From contig JAHQIY010000005.1 of NCBI GenBank assembly GCA_019054805.1, positions 1 through 64,000 on the forward strand: 64,000 nucleotides of DNA, written 5' to 3'. Positions 1-15,000 of the stretch are shown piece after piece. A program made the position numbers and the translations under genes. Below the pieces are notes generated by a model that had not been told where the DNA came from, did no database searches, and worked only from the letters and a program-made list of their open reading frames with translations. Each line of letters begins with the position of its first letter. Within the stretch, counting starts at the first letter, position 1. Source of the stretch: Brachionus manjavacas (taxonomy: Eukaryota > Rotifera > Eurotatoria > Ploima > Brachionidae).

Positions 1-3000
1 TTTTCATAATTCGAAAAATTCTTTGCAAAAAACCTATCTGAAAAACGTCAAAAAATGGGTTTTTTGCTCATTTTCGAAGTCGCCTAAAATCTTACCCTTT
101 AAACTTTTCTGACTCCTATAAATTGTATCATGTAGAACTTCTTGAGCTCTTGGATTCGAGCAATTAATCATTATCGAAGCTAAAAAATTGACCATTCTGC
201 ACTTACTTGCAAACTAAGTGACTGGTAATTACTTGCAAGTTTCGCAAGTGCATAACTTTTCGTATCTTTGACCATTTTTTGATCTGTAAATACCAAAGGC
301 AAGAAAATCTCAAGATCTATCAAGTGGTATCTTCAGTTTTTCATAATTCAGAAGTTCATTGCAAAAAACCTATCTGAAAAACTTCAAAAAATGGGTTTTT
401 TGCTCATTTTCAGAGCCGCCTAAAATATTGCCCTTTAAACTTTTTTGATTCCTGTAAATTGTATCATGTAGAACTTCTTGAGCTCTTGGATTCGAGCTAT
501 TAATCATTATCGTAGCTAAAAAATTGACCATTCTGCAGTGACTTGAAATCTAAGTGACTGTTAATTACTTGCAAGTTTCCCATGCGCATAACTTTTCGTA
601 TCTTTGACCTTTTTTTTGATCTGAAAAAGCCAAAGGCAAGAAAATCTCAAGATTTATCTAGTGGTATCTTCGGTTTTCCATAATTCGAAAAATTCATTGC
701 AAAAAACTTATCTGAAAAACGTCAAAAAATGGGTTTTTTGCTCATTTTCGAAGTCGCCTAAAATCTTGCCCTTTAAACTTTTTTGACTCCTGTAAATTGT
801 ATCATGTAGAACTTCTTGAGCTCTTGAATTCGAGCAATTAATCATTATCGAAGCTAAAAAATTGACCATTCTGCACTTACTTGCAAACTAAGTGATTGGT
901 AATTACTTGCAAGTTTCGCAAGTGCATAACTTTTCGTATCTTTGACCTTTTTTTGATCTGTAAAAGCCAAAGGCAAGAAAATCTCAAGATCTATCTAGTG
1001 GTATCTTCGGTTTTTCATAATTCGAAATATTCATTGCAAAAAACCTATCTGAAAAACGTCAAAAAATGGGTTTTGTGCTCATTTTCGAAGCCGCCTAAAA
1101 TCTTGCTTTTTAAACTTTTTTGATTCCTGCAAATTGTATCATGTAGAACTTCTTGAGCTCTTGGATTCGAGCAATTAATCATTATCGAAGCTAAAAAATT
1201 GACCATTCTGCACTTACTTGCAAACTAAGTGACTGGTAATTACTTGCAAGTTTCGCAAGTGCATAACTTTTCGTATCTTTGACCTTTTTTTGATCTGTAA
1301 AAACCAAAGGCAAGAAAATCTCAAGATCTATCTAGTGGTATCTTCGGTTTTTAATAATTCGAAAAATTCATTGCAAAAAACCTATCTGAAAAACGTCAAA
1401 AAATGGGTTTTGTGCTCATTTTCGAAGCCGCCTAAAATCTTGCCCTTTAAACTTTTTTGATTCCTGTAAATTGTATCATGTAGAACTTCTTGAGCTCTTG
1501 AATTCGAGCTATTAATCATTATCGTAGCTAAAAAATTGACCATTCTGCACTTACTTGCAAACTGAGTGATTGGTATTTACTTGCAAGTTTCGCAAGTGCA
1601 TAACTTTTCGTATCTTTGACCTTTTTTTGATCTGTAAATACCAAAGGCAAGAAAATCTCAAGATCTATCTAGTGGTATCTTCAGTTTTTCATAATTCGAA
1701 AAATTCATTGCAAAAAACCTATCTGAAAAACGTCAAAAAATGGGTTTTTGGCTCTTTTTCGATGTCGCCTAAAATCTTGTCCTTTTTTTTTTTTTGATTC
1801 CTGTAAATTGTATCATGTAGAACTTCTTGAGCTCTTGAATTCAAGCTATTAATCATTATCGTAGCTAAAAAATTGACCATTCTGCACTTACTTGCAAACT
1901 AAGTGATTGGTAATTACTTGCAAGTTTCGCAAGTGCATAACTTTTCGTATCTTTGACCTTTTTTTGATCTGTAAATACCAAAGGCAAGAAAATCTCAAGA
2001 TCTATCTAGTGGTATCTTCGGTTTTTCATAATTCGAAAAATTCATTGCAAAAAACCTATCTGAAAAACGTCAAAAAATGGGTTTTTTGCTCATTTTCGAA
2101 GTCGCCTAAAATCTTGCTTTTTAAACTTTTTTGACTCCTGTAAATTGTATCATGTAGAACTTCTTGAGCTCTTGGATTCGAGCTATTAATCATTATCGTA
2201 GCTAAAAAATTGACCATTCTGCACTTACTTGCAAACTAAGTGACTGGTAATTACTTGCAAGTTTCGCAAGTGCATAACTTTTCGTATCTTTGACCTTTTT
2301 TTGATCTGTAAATACCAAAGGCAAGAAAATCTCAAGATCTATCTAGTGGTATCTTCAGTTTTTCATAATTCGAAAAGTTCACTGCAAAAACCTATCTGAA
2401 AAACGTCAAAAAATGGGTTTTTTGCTCATTTTCGAAGTCGCCTAAAATCTTGCTTTTTAAACTTTTTTGATTCCTGCAAATTGTATCATGTAGAACTTCT
2501 TGAGCTTTTGGATTCGAGCAATTAATCATTATCGAAGCTAAAAAATTGACCATTCTGCACTTACTTGCAAACTAAGTGATTGGTAATTACTTGCAAGTTT
2601 CGCAAGTGCATAACTTTTCGTATCTTTGACCTTTTTTTGATCTGTAAATACCAAAGGCGAAAAAATCTCAAGATCTATCAAGTGATATCTTCGGTTTTTC
2701 ATAATTCGAAAAGTTCATTGCAAAAAACCTATCTGAAAAACGTCAAAAAATGGGTTTTTTGCTCATTTTCGAAGTCGCCTAAAATCTTGCCCTTTAAACT
2801 TTTTTGACTCCTGTAAATTGTATCATGTAGAACTTCTTGAGCTCTTGGATTCGAGCTATTAATCATTATCGTAGCTAAAAAAAAGACCATTCTGCACTTA
2901 CTTGCAAACTAAGTGATTGGTAATTACTTGCAAGTTTCGCAAGTGCATAACTTTTCGTATCTTTGACCTTTTTTTAATCTGAAAAAACCAAAGGCAAGAA

Positions 3001-6000
3001 AATCTCAAGATCTATCAAGTGGTATCTGCAGTTTTTCATAATTCGAAAAATTCTTTGCAAAAAACCTATCTGAAAACGTGAAAAAATGGGTTTTTTGCTC
3101 TTTTTCGAAGTCGCCTAAAATCTTGCCCTTTAAACTTTTTTGACTCCTGTAAATTGTATCATGTATAACTTCTTGAGCTCTTGGATTCGAGCAATTAATC
3201 ATTATCGTAGCTAAAAAATTGACCATTCTGCACTTACTTGCAAACTAAGTGACTGGTAATCACTTGCAAGTTTCGCAAGTGCATAACTTTTCGTATCTTT
3301 GACCTTTTTTTGATCTGTAAAAGCCAAAGGCAAGAAAATCTCAAGATCTATCTAGTGATATCTTCGGTTTTTCATAATTCGAAAAGTTCATTGCAAAAAA
3401 CCTATCTGAAAAACGTCAAAAAATGGGTTTTTTGCTCATTTTCGAAGTCGCCTAAAATCTTGCCCTTTAAACTTTTTTGATTCCTGTAAATTGTATCATG
3501 TAGAACTTCTTGAGCTCTTGGATTCGAGCTATTAATCATTATCGTAGCTAAAAAATTGACCATTCTGCACTTACTTGCAAACTAAGTGACTGGTAATTAC
3601 TTGCAAGTTTCGCAAGTGCATAACTTTTCGTATCTTTGACCTTTTTTTGATCTGTAAATACCAAAGGCAAGAAAATCTCAAGATCTATCTAGTGGTATCT
3701 TCGGTTTTTCATAATTCGAAAAATTCATTGCAAAAAACCTATCTGAAAAACGTCAAAAAATGGGTTTTTTGCTCATTTTCGAAGTCGCCTAAAATCTTGC
3801 TTTTTAAACTTTTTTGATTCCTTCAAATTGTATCATGTAGAACTTCTTGAGCTCTTGAATTCGAGCTATTAATCATTATCGTAGCTAAAAAATTGACCAT
3901 TCTGCACTTACTTGCAAACTAAGTGATTGGTAATTACTTGCAAGTTTCGCAAGTGCATAACTTTTCGTATCTTTGACCTTTTTTTGATCTGTAAAAGCCA
4001 AAGGCAAGAAAATCTCAAGATCTATCTAGTGGTATCTTCAGTTTTTCATAATTCGAAAAGTTCATTGCAAAAAACCTATCTGAAAAACGTCAAAAAATGG
4101 GTTTTTTGCTCATTTTCGAAGTCGCCTAAAATCTTGCCCTTTAAACTTTTTTGACTCCTGTAAATTGTATCATGTAGAACTTTCTGAGCTTTTGAATTTG
4201 AGCTATTAATCATTATCGTAGCTAAAAAATTGACCATTCTGCACTTACTTGCAAACTAAGTGATTGGTAATTACTTGCAAGTTTCGCAAGTGCATAACTT
4301 TTCGTATCTTTGACCTTTTTTTGATCTGTAAAAGCCAAAGGCAAGAAAATCTCAAGATCTATCTAGTGGTATCTTCGGTTTTTCATAATTCGAAAAATTC
4401 ATTGCAAAAACCTATCTGAAAAACGTCAAAAAATGGGTTTTTTGCTCATTTTCGAAGTCGCCTAAAATCTTGCCCTTTAAACTTTTTTGACTCCTGTAAA
4501 TTGTATCATGTAGAACTTCTTGAGCTCTTGAATTCGAGCTATTAATCATTATCGTAGCTAAAAAATTGACCATTCTGCACTTACTTGCAAACTAAGTGAT
4601 TGGTAATTACTTGCAAGTTTCGCAAGTGCATAACTTTTCGTATCTTTGACCTTTTTTTGATCTGTAAAAGCCAAAGGCAAGAAAATCTCAAGATCTATCT
4701 AGTGGTATCTTCGGTTTTTCATAATACGAAAAATTCATTGCAAAAAAAATATCTGAAAAACGTCAAAAAATGGGTTTTTTGCTCATTTTCGAAGCCGCCT
4801 AAAATCTTGCTTTTTAAACTTTTTTGATTCCTGCAAATTGTATCATGTATAACTTCTTGAGCTCTTGGATTCGAGCTATTAATCATTATCGTAGCTAAAA
4901 AATTGACCATTCTGCACTTACTTGCAAACTAAGTGATTGGTAATTACTTGCAAGTTTCCCAAGTGCATAGCTTCTCGTATCTCTGACCTTTTTTTGATCT
5001 GTAAAAGCCAAAGGCAAGAAAATCTCAAGATCTATCTAGTGGTATCTTCGGTTTTTCATAATTCGAAAAGTTCATTGCAAAAAACCTATCTGAAAAACGT
5101 CAAAAAATGGGTTTTTTGCCCATTTTCGAAGTCGCCTAAAATCTTGCTTTTTAAACTTTTTTGATTCCTGTAAATTGTATCATGTAGAACTTCTTGAGCT
5201 CTTGGATTCGAGCAATTAATCATTATCGTAGCTAAAAAATTGACCATTCTGCACTTACTTGCAAACTAAGTGATTGGTAATTACTTGCAAGTTTCGCAAG
5301 TGCATAACTTTTCGTATCTTTGACCTTTTTTTGATCTGTAAATACCAAAGGCGAAAAAATCTCAAGATCTTTCTAGTGGTTTCTTCGGTTTTTCATAATT
5401 CGAAAAATTCATTGCAAAAAAACCTATCTGAAAAACGTCAAAAAATGGGTTTTTTGCTCTTTTTCGAAGTCGCCTAAAATCTTGCTTTTTAAACTTTTTT
5501 GATTCCTGCAAATTGTATCATGTATAACTTCTTGAGCTCTTGGATTCGAGCTATTAATCATTATCGTAGCTAAAAAAAAGACCATTCTGCACTTACTTGC
5601 AAACTAAGTGATTGGTAATTACTTGCAAGTTTCGCAAGTGCATAACTTTTCGTATCTTTGACCTTTTTTTGATCTGTAAAAGCCAAAGGCAAGAAAATCT
5701 CAAGATCTATCTAGTGGTATCTTCAGTTTTTCATAATTCGAAATATTCATTGCAAAAAACCTATCTGAAAAACGTCAAAAAATGGGTTTTTTGCTCATTT
5801 TCGAAGTCGCCTAAAATCTTGCCCTTTAAACTTTTTTGACTCCTGTAAAATGTATCATGTAGAACTTTTTGAGCTCTTGGATTCGAGCAATTAATCATTA
5901 TCGTAGCTAAAAAAAAGACCATTCTGCACTTACTTGCAAACTAAGTGATTGGTAATTACTTGCAAGTTTCGCAAGTGCATAACTTTTCGTATCTTTGACC

Positions 6001-9000
6001 TTTTTTTGATCTGTAAAAGCCAAAGGCAAGAAAATCTCAAGATCTATCTAGTGGTATCTTCGGTTTTTCATAATTCGAAAAATTCATTGCAAAAAAAATA
6101 TCTGAAAAACGTCAAAAAATGGGTTTTTTGCTCATTTTCGAAGTCGCCTAAAATCTTGCCCTTTAAACTTTTTTGATTCCTGTAAATTGTATCATGTAGA
6201 ACTTCTTGAGCTCTTGAATTCGAGCTATTAATCATTATCGTAGCTAAAAAATTGACCATTCTGCACTTACTTGCAAACTAAGTGATTGGTAATTACTTGC
6301 AAGTTTCGCAAGTGCATAACTTTTCGTATCTTTGACCTTTTTTTGATCTGTAAAAGCCAAAGGCAAGAAAATCTCAGGATCTATCTAGTGGTATCTTCGG
6401 TTTTCATAATTCGAAAAATTCATTGCACTAAAACCTATCTGAAAAACGTCAAAAAATTGGTTTTTTGCTCATTTTCGAAGTCGCCTAAAATCTTATCTTT
6501 TTAACTTTTTTGACTCCTGTAAATTGTATCATGTAGAACTTCTTGAGCTCTTGAATTTGAGCTATTAATCATTATCGTAGCTAAAAAATTGACCATTCTG
6601 CACTTACTTGAAAACTAAGTGACTGGTAATTACTTCCAAGTTTCGCAAGTGCATAACTTTTCGTATCTTTGACCTTTTTTTGATCTGTATATACCAAAGG
6701 CAAGAAAATCTCAAGATCTATCTAGTGGTATCTTCGGTTTTTCATAATTCGAAAAATTCATTGCAAAAAAACCTATCTGAAAAACGTCAAAAAATGGGTT
6801 TTTTGCTCTTTTTCGAAGTCGCCTAAAATCTTGTCGTTTTAACTTTTTTGACTCCTGTAAATTGACTTACGTAGAACTTTTTGCGCTCTTGAATTCGAGC
6901 TATTAATCATTATCGTAGCTAAAAAATTGACCATTCTGCACTTACTTGCAAACTAAGTGATTGGTAATTACTTGCAAGTTTCGCAAGTGCATAACTTTTC
7001 GTATCTTTGACCTTTTTTTGATCTGTAAAAGCCAAAGGCAAGAAAATCTCAAGATCTATCTAGTGGTATCTTCGGTTTTTCATAATACGAAAAATTCATT
7101 GCAAAAAACCTATCTGAAAAACGTCAAAAAATGGGTATTTTGCTCATTTTCGAAGTCGCCTATAATCTTGCCCTTTAAACTTTTTTGACTCCTGTTAATT
7201 GTATCATGTAGAACTTCTTGAGCTCTTGAATTCGAGCTATTAATCATTATCGTAGCTAAAAAATTGACCATTCTGCACTTACTTGCAAACTAAGTGATTG
7301 GTAATTACTTGCAAGTTTCGCAAGTGCATAACTTTTCGTATCTTTGACCTTTTTTGATCTGTAAAAGCCAAAGGCAAGAAAATCTCAAGATCTATCTAGT
7401 GGTATCTTCGGTTTTTTCATAATTCGAAAAATTCATTGCAAAAAACCTATCTGAAAAACGTCAAAAAATGGGTTTTTTGCTCATTTTCGAAGTCGCCTAA
7501 AATCTTGTCCTTTTATTTTTTTGGGCTCCTGTAAATTGTATCATGTAGAACTTCTTGAGCTCTTGAATTCGAGCTATTAATCATTATCGTAGCTAAAAAA
7601 TTGACCATTCTGCACTTACTTGCAAACTAAGTGACTGGTAATTACTTCCAAGTTTCGCAAGTGCATAATTTTTCGTATCTTTGACTTTTTTTTGATCTGT
7701 AAAAGCCAAAGGAAAGAAAATCTCAAGATCTATCTAGTGGTATCTTCAGTTTTTCATAATTCGAAAAATTCATTGCAAAAAACCTATCTGAAAAACGTCA
7801 AAAAATGGGTTTTTTGCTTATTTTCGAAGTCGCCTAAAATCTTGCCCTTTAAACTTTTTTGACTCCTGTAAATTGTATCATGTAGAACTTTTTGAGCTCT
7901 TGGATTCGAGCAATTAATCATTATCGTAGCTAAAAAAAAGACCATTCTGCACTTACTTGCAAACTAAGTGACTGGTAATTACTTCCAAGTTTCGCAAGTG
8001 CATAACTTTTCGTATCTTTGACCTTTTTTTTATCTGTAAAAGCCAAAGGCAAGAAATTCTCAGGATCTATCTAAAGGTATCTTCGGTTTTTCATAATTCG
8101 AAAAATTCATTGCGAAAAACCTATCTGAAAAACGTCAAAAAATGGGTTTTTTGCCCATTTTCGAAGTCGCCTAAAATCTTGCTTTTTAAACTTTTTTGAT
8201 TCCTGCAAATTGTATCATGTAGAACTTCTTGAGCTCTTGAATTCGAGCTATTAATCATTATCGTAGCTAAAAAAAAGACCATTCTGCACTTACTTGCAAA
8301 CTAAGTGATTGGTAATTACTTGCAAGTTGCGCAAGTGCATAACTTTTCGTATCTCTGACCTTTTTTGATCTGTAAAAGCCAAAGGCAAGAAAATCTCAAG
8401 ATCTATCTAGTGGTATCTTCGGTTTTTCATAATTCGAAAAATTCATTGCAAAAAACCTATCTGAAAAACGTCAAAAAATGGGTTTTTTGCTCATTTTCGA
8501 AGTCGCCTAAAATCTTGCCCTTTAAACTTTTTTGACTCCTGTAAATTGTATCATGTAGAACTTCTTGAGCTCTTGGATTCGAGCAATTAATCATTATCGA
8601 AGCTAAAAAATTGACCATTCTGCACTTACTTGCAAACTAAGTGATTGGTAATTACTTGCAAGTTTCGCAAGTGCATAACTTTTCGTATCTTTGACCTTTT
8701 TTTGATCTGTAAAAGCCAAAGGCAAGAAAATCTCAAGATCTATCTAGTGGTATCTTCAGTTTTTCATAATTCGAAAAGTTCATTGCAAAAAACCTATCTG
8801 AAAAACGTCAAAAAATGGGTTTTTTGCCCATTTTCGAAGTCGCCTAAAATCTTGCTTTTTAAACTTTTTTGATTCCTGCAAATTGTATCATGTAGAACTT
8901 CTTGAGCTCTTGGATTCGAGCTATTAATCATTATCGTAGCTAAAAAAAAGACCATTCTGCACTTACTTGCAAACTAAGTGATTGGTAATTACTTGCAAGT

Positions 9001-12000
9001 TTCGCAAGTGCATAACTTTTCGTATCTTTGACCTTTTTTTGATCTGTAAATACCAAAGGCGAAAAAATCTCAAGATCTATCTAGTGGTATCTTCAGTTTT
9101 TCATAATTCGAAATATTCATTGCAAAAAACCTATCTGAAAAACGTCAAAAAATGGGTTTTTTGCTCATTTTCGAAGTCGCCTAAAATCTTGCCCTTTAAA
9201 CTTTTTTGACTCCTGTAAATTGTATCATGTAGAACTTCTTGAGCTCTTGGATTCGAGCAATTAATCATTATCGTAGCTAAAAAAAAGACCATTCTGCACT
9301 TACTTGCAAACTAAGTGATTGGTAATTACTTGCAAGTTTTGCAAGTGCATAACTTTTCGTATCTTTGACCTTTTCTTGATCTGTAAAAGCCAAAGGCAAG
9401 AAAATCTCAAGATCTATCTAGTGGTATCTTCGGTTTTTCATAATTCGAAAAATTCATTGCAAAAAAACTTATCTGAAAAACGTCAAAAAATGGGTTTTTT
9501 GCTCTTTTTCGAAGTCGCCTAAAATCTTGCCCTTTAAACTTTTTTGATTCCTGCAAATTGTATCATGTAGAACTTCTTGAGCTCTTGAATTCGAGCTATT
9601 AATCATTATCGTAGCTAAAAAATTGACCATTCTGCACTTACTTGCAAACTAAGTGATTGGTAATTACTTGCAAGTTTCGCAAGTGCATAACTTTTCGTAT
9701 CTTTGACCTTTTTTTGATCTGTAAAAACCAAAGGCAAGAAAATCTCAAGATCTATCTAGTGGTATCTTCGGTTTTTAATAATTCGAAAAATTCATTGCAA
9801 AAAACCTATCTGAAAAACGTCAAAAAATGGGTTTTTTGCCCATTTTCGAAGTCGCCTAAAATCTTGCTTTTTAACCTTTTTGATTCCTGCAAATTGTATC
9901 ATGTAGAACTTTTTGAGCTCTTGGATTCGAGCAATTAATCATTATCGTAGCTAAAAATTGACCATTCTGCACTTACTTGCAAACTAAGTGATTGGTAATT
10001 ACTTGCAAGTTTCGCAAGTGCATAACTTTTCGTATCTTTGACCTTTTTTTGATCTGTAAAAGCCAAAGGCAAGAAAATCTCAAGATCTATCTAGTGGTAT
10101 CTTCGGTTTTTCATAATTCGAAAAATTCATTGCAAAAAACCTAAAAACGTCAAAAAATGGGTTTTTTGCCCATTTTCGAAGTCGCCTAAAATCTTTTTAA
10201 ACTTTTTTGATTCCTGCAAATTGTATCATGTAGAACTTCTTGAGCTCTTGGATTCGAGCAATTAATCATTATCGTAGCTAAAAAAAAGACCATTCTGCAC
10301 TTACTTGCAAACTAAGTGATTGGTAATTACTTGCAAGTTTCGCAAGTGCATAACTTTTCGTATCTTTGACCTTTTTTTGATCTGTAAAAGCCAAAGGCAA
10401 GAAAATCTCAAGATCTATCTAGTGGTATCTTCGGTTTTTCATAATTCGAAAAATTCATTGCAAAAAACCTATCTGAAAAACGTCAAAAAATGGGTTTTTT
10501 GCCCATTTTCGAAGTCGCCTAAAATCTTGCTTTTTAAACTTTTTTGATTCCTGCAAATTGTATCATGTAGAACTTCTTGAGCTCTTGGATTCGAGCAATT
10601 AATCATTATCGTAGCTAAAATTGACCATTCTGCACTTACTTGCAAACTAAGTGACTGGTAATTACTTGCAATTTTTGCAAGTGCATAACTTTTCGTATCT
10701 TTGACCTTTTTTTGATCTGTAAAAGCCAAAGGCAAGAAAATCTCAAGATCTATCTAGTGGTATCTTCGGTTTTTCATAATTCGAAAAATTCATTGCAAAA
10801 AACCTATCTGAAAAACGTCAAAAAATGGGTTTTTTGCCCATTTTCGAAGTCGCCTAAAATCTTGCTTTTTAAACTTTTTTGATTCCTGCAAATTGTATCA
10901 TGTAGAACTTCTTGAGCTCTTGGATTCGAGCAATTAATCATTATCGTAGCTAAAAAATTGACCATTCTGCACTTACTTGCAAACTAAGTGATTGGTAATT
11001 ACTTGCAAGTTTCGCAAGTGCATAACTTTTCGTATCTTTGACCTTTTTTGATCTGTAAAAAGCCAAAGACAAGAAAATCTCAATATCTTTCTAGTGGTAT
11101 CTTCAGTTTTTCATAATTCGAAAAATTCATTGCAAAAAACCTATCTGAAAAACGTCAAAAAATGGGTTTTTTGCCCATTTTCGAAGTCGCCTAAAATCTT
11201 GCCCTTTAAACTTTTTTGACTCCTGTAAATTGTATCATGTAGAACTTCTTGAGCTCTTGGATTCGAGCTATTAATCATTATCGTAGCTAAAAAATTGACC
11301 ATTCTGCACTTACTTGCAAACTAAGTGATTGGTAATTACTTGCAAGTTTCGCAAGTGCATAACTTTTCGTATCTTTGACCTTTTTTTGATCTGTAAAAGC
11401 CAAAGGCAAGAAAATCTCAAGATCTATCTAGTGGTATCTTCGGTTTTTCATAATTCGAAAAATTCATTGCAAAAAACCTATCTGAAAAACGTCAAAAAAT
11501 GGGTTTTTTGCTTATTTTCGAAGTCGCCTAAAATCTTGCCCTTTAAACTTTTTTGACTCCTGTAAGTTGTATCATGTAGAACTTCTTGAGCTCTTGAATT
11601 CGAGCTATTAATCATTATCGTAGCTAAAAATTGACCATTCTGCACTTACTTGCAAACTAAGTGATTGGTAATTACTTGCAAGTTTCGCAAGTGCATAACT
11701 TTTCGTATCTTTGACCTTTTTTTGATCTGTAAAAGCCAAAGGCAAGAAAATCTCAAGATCTATCTAGTGGTATCTTCGGTTTTTCATAATTCGAAAAATT
11801 CATTGCAAAAAACCTATCTGAAAAACGTCAAAAAATGGGTTTTTTGCCCATTTTCGAAGTCGCCTAAAATCTTGCTTTTTAACCTTTTTGATTCCTGCAA
11901 ATTGTATCATGTAGAACTTTTTGAGCTCTTGGATTCGAGCAATTAATCATTATCGTAGCTAAAAAAAAGACCATTCTGCACTTACTTGCAAACTAAGTGA

Positions 12001-15000
12001 CTGGTAATTACTTGCAAGTTTCGCAAGTGCATAACTTTTCGTATCTTTGACCTTTTTTTGATCTGTAAAAGCCAAAGGCAAGAAAATCTCAATATCTTTC
12101 TAGTGGTATTCTCAGTTTTTCATAATTCGAAAAGCTATTGCAAAAAACCTATCTGAAAAACTTCAAAAAATGGGTTTTTTGCTCATTTTCGAAGCCGCCT
12201 AAAATCTTGCCCTTTAAACTTTTTTGATTCCTGTAAATTGTATCATGTAGAACTTCTTGAGCTCTTGAATTCGAGCTATTAATCATTATCGTAGCTAAAA
12301 AAATGATCATTCTGCACTTACTTGCAAACTAAGTGATTGGTAATTACTTGCAAGTTTCGCAAGTGCATAACTTTTCGTATCTTTGACCATTTTTTGATCT
12401 GTAAAAGCCAAAGGCAAGAAAATCTCAAGATCTATCTAGTGGTATCTTCGGTTTTTCATAATTCGAAAAATTCATTGCAAAAAACCTATCTGAAAAACGT
12501 CAAAAAATGGGTTTTTTGCCCATTTTCGAAGTCGCCTAAAATCTTGCTTTTTAAACTTTTTTGATTCCTGCAAATTGTATCATGTAGAACTTCTTGAGCT
12601 CTTGGATTCGAGCAATTAATCATTATCGTAGCTAAAAAAAAGACCATTCTGCACTTACTTGCAAACTAAGTGATTGGTAATTACTTGCAAGTTTCGCAAG
12701 TGCATAACTTTTCGTATCTTTGAATCTTTTTGATCTGTAAAAGCCAAAGGCAAGAAAATCTCAAGATCTATCTAGTGGTATCTTCGGTTTTTCATAATTC
12801 GAAAATTCATTGCAAAACCTATCTGAAAACGTCAAAAAATGGGTTTTTTGCTCATTTTCGAAGTCGCCTAAAATCTTGCTTTTTAAACTTTTTGATTCCT
12901 GTAAATTGTATCATGTAGAACTTCTTGAGCTCTTGAATTCGAGCAATTAATCATTATCGTAGCTAAAAAATACCATCCTGCACTTACTTGCAAACTAAGT
13001 GATTGGTAATTACTTGCAAGTTTCGCAAGTGCATAACTTTTCGTATCTTTGACCTTTTTTTTGATCTGTAAAAAACCAAAGGCAAGAAAATCTCAAGATC
13101 TATCTAGTGGTATCTTTCGGTTTTTCATAATTCGAAAATACATTGCAAAAAACCTATCTGAAAAACGTCAAAAAATGGGTTTTTTGCCATTTTTCGAAGT
13201 CGCCTAAAATCTTGCTTTTTTAAACTTTTTTGACTCCTGTAAAATGTATCATGTAGAACTTCTTGAGCTCTTGGATTCGAGCAATTAATCATTATCGTAG
13301 CTAAAAAAAAGACCATTCTGCACTTACTTGCAAACTAAGTGATTGGTAATTACTTGCAAGTTTCGCAAGTGCATAACTTTTCGTATCTTTGACCTTTTTT
13401 TGATCTGTAAAAGCCAAAGGCAAGAAAATCTCAAGATCTATCTAGTGGTATCTTCGGTTTTTCATAATTCGAAAAATTCATTGCAAAAAACCTATCTGAA
13501 AAACGTCAAAAAATGGGTTTTTTGCTCATTTTCGAAGTCGCCTAAAATCTTGCCCATTTAACTTTTTTGATTCCTGTAAATTGTATCATGTAGAACTTTT
13601 TGAACTCTTGAATTCAAGCTATTAATCATTATCGTAGCTAAAAAAATGATCATTCTGCACTTACTTGCAAACTAAGTGACTGGTAATTACTTGCAAGTTT
13701 CTCAAATGCATAACTTTTCGTATCTCTGACCTTTTTTTGATCTGTAAAAGCCAAAGGCAAGAAAATCTCAAGATCTATCTAGTGGTATCTTCGGTTTTTC
13801 ATAATTCGAAAAATTCATTGCAAAAAACCTATCTGAAAAACGTCAAAAAATGGGTTTTTTGCTCATTTTCGAAGTCGCCTAAAATCTTGCTTTTTAAACT
13901 TTTTTGACTCCTGTAAATTGTATCATGTAGAACTTCTTGAGCTCTTGGATTCGAGCAATTAATCATTATCGAAGCTAAAAAATTGACCATTCTGCACTTA
14001 CTTGCAAACTAAGTGATTGGTAATTACTTGCAAGTTTCGCAAGTGCATAACTTTTCGTATCTTTGACCTTTTTTTGATCTGTAAAAGCCAAAGGCAAGAA
14101 AATCTCAAGATCTATCTAGTGGTATCTTCGGTTTTTCATAATTCGAAAATTTTATTGCAAAAAACCTATCTGAAAAACGTCAAAAAATGGGTTTTTTGCT
14201 CTTTTTCGAAGTCGCCTAAAATCTTGCTTTTTAAACTTTTTTGATTCCTGCAAATTGTATCATGTATAACTTCTTGAGCTCTTGGATTCGAGCTATTAAT
14301 CATTATCGTAGCTAAAAAAAAGACCATTCTGCACTTACTTGCAAACTAAGTGATTGGTAATTACTTGCAAGTTTCGCAAGTGCATAACTTTTCGTATCTT
14401 TGACCTTTTTTGATCTGTAAAAGCCAAAGGCAAGAAAATCTCAAGATCTATCTAGTGGTATCTTCGGTTTTTCATAATTCGAAAAATTCATTGCAAAAAA
14501 CCTATCTGAAAAACGTCAAAAAATGGGTTTTTTGCCCATTTTCGAAGTCGCCTAAAATCTTGCTTTTTAAACTTTTTGATTCCTGTAAATTGTATCATGT
14601 AGAACTTCTTGAGCTCTGAATTCGAGCAATTAATCATTATCGTAGCTAAAAAAAGACCATTCTGCACTTACTTGCAAACTAAGTGACTGGTAATTACTTG
14701 CAAGTTTCGCAAGTGCATAACTTTTCGTATCTTTGACCTTTTTTTGATCTGTAAAAGCCAAAGGCAAGAAAATCTCAAGATCTATCTAGTGGTATCTTCA
14801 GTTTTTCATAATTCGAAAAATTCATTGCAAAAAACCTATCTGAAAAACGTCAAAAAATGGGTTTTTTGCTCATTTTCGAAGTCGCCTAAAATCTTGCCCT
14901 ATAAACTTTTCCAATTCCTGGAAATTGTTTCATGTAGAACTTTCTGAGCTTTTGAATTTGAGCTATTAATCATTATCGTAGCTAAAAAATTGACCATTCT

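Noticed and set aside
3005-13316. Minus-strand frames across the left satellite block (for example 3,005-3,226 and 10,469-10,735)
   Set aside because: Antisense shadows of the same monomer, present in only some copies.
896-14947. Recurrent ~75-aa plus-strand reading frames in the left satellite block
   Set aside because: They start at TTG within GATTGGTAATT and vanish in copies that have CTG there. They recur only because the monomer recurs, and they are broken by indels in many copies with no sign of frame protection.
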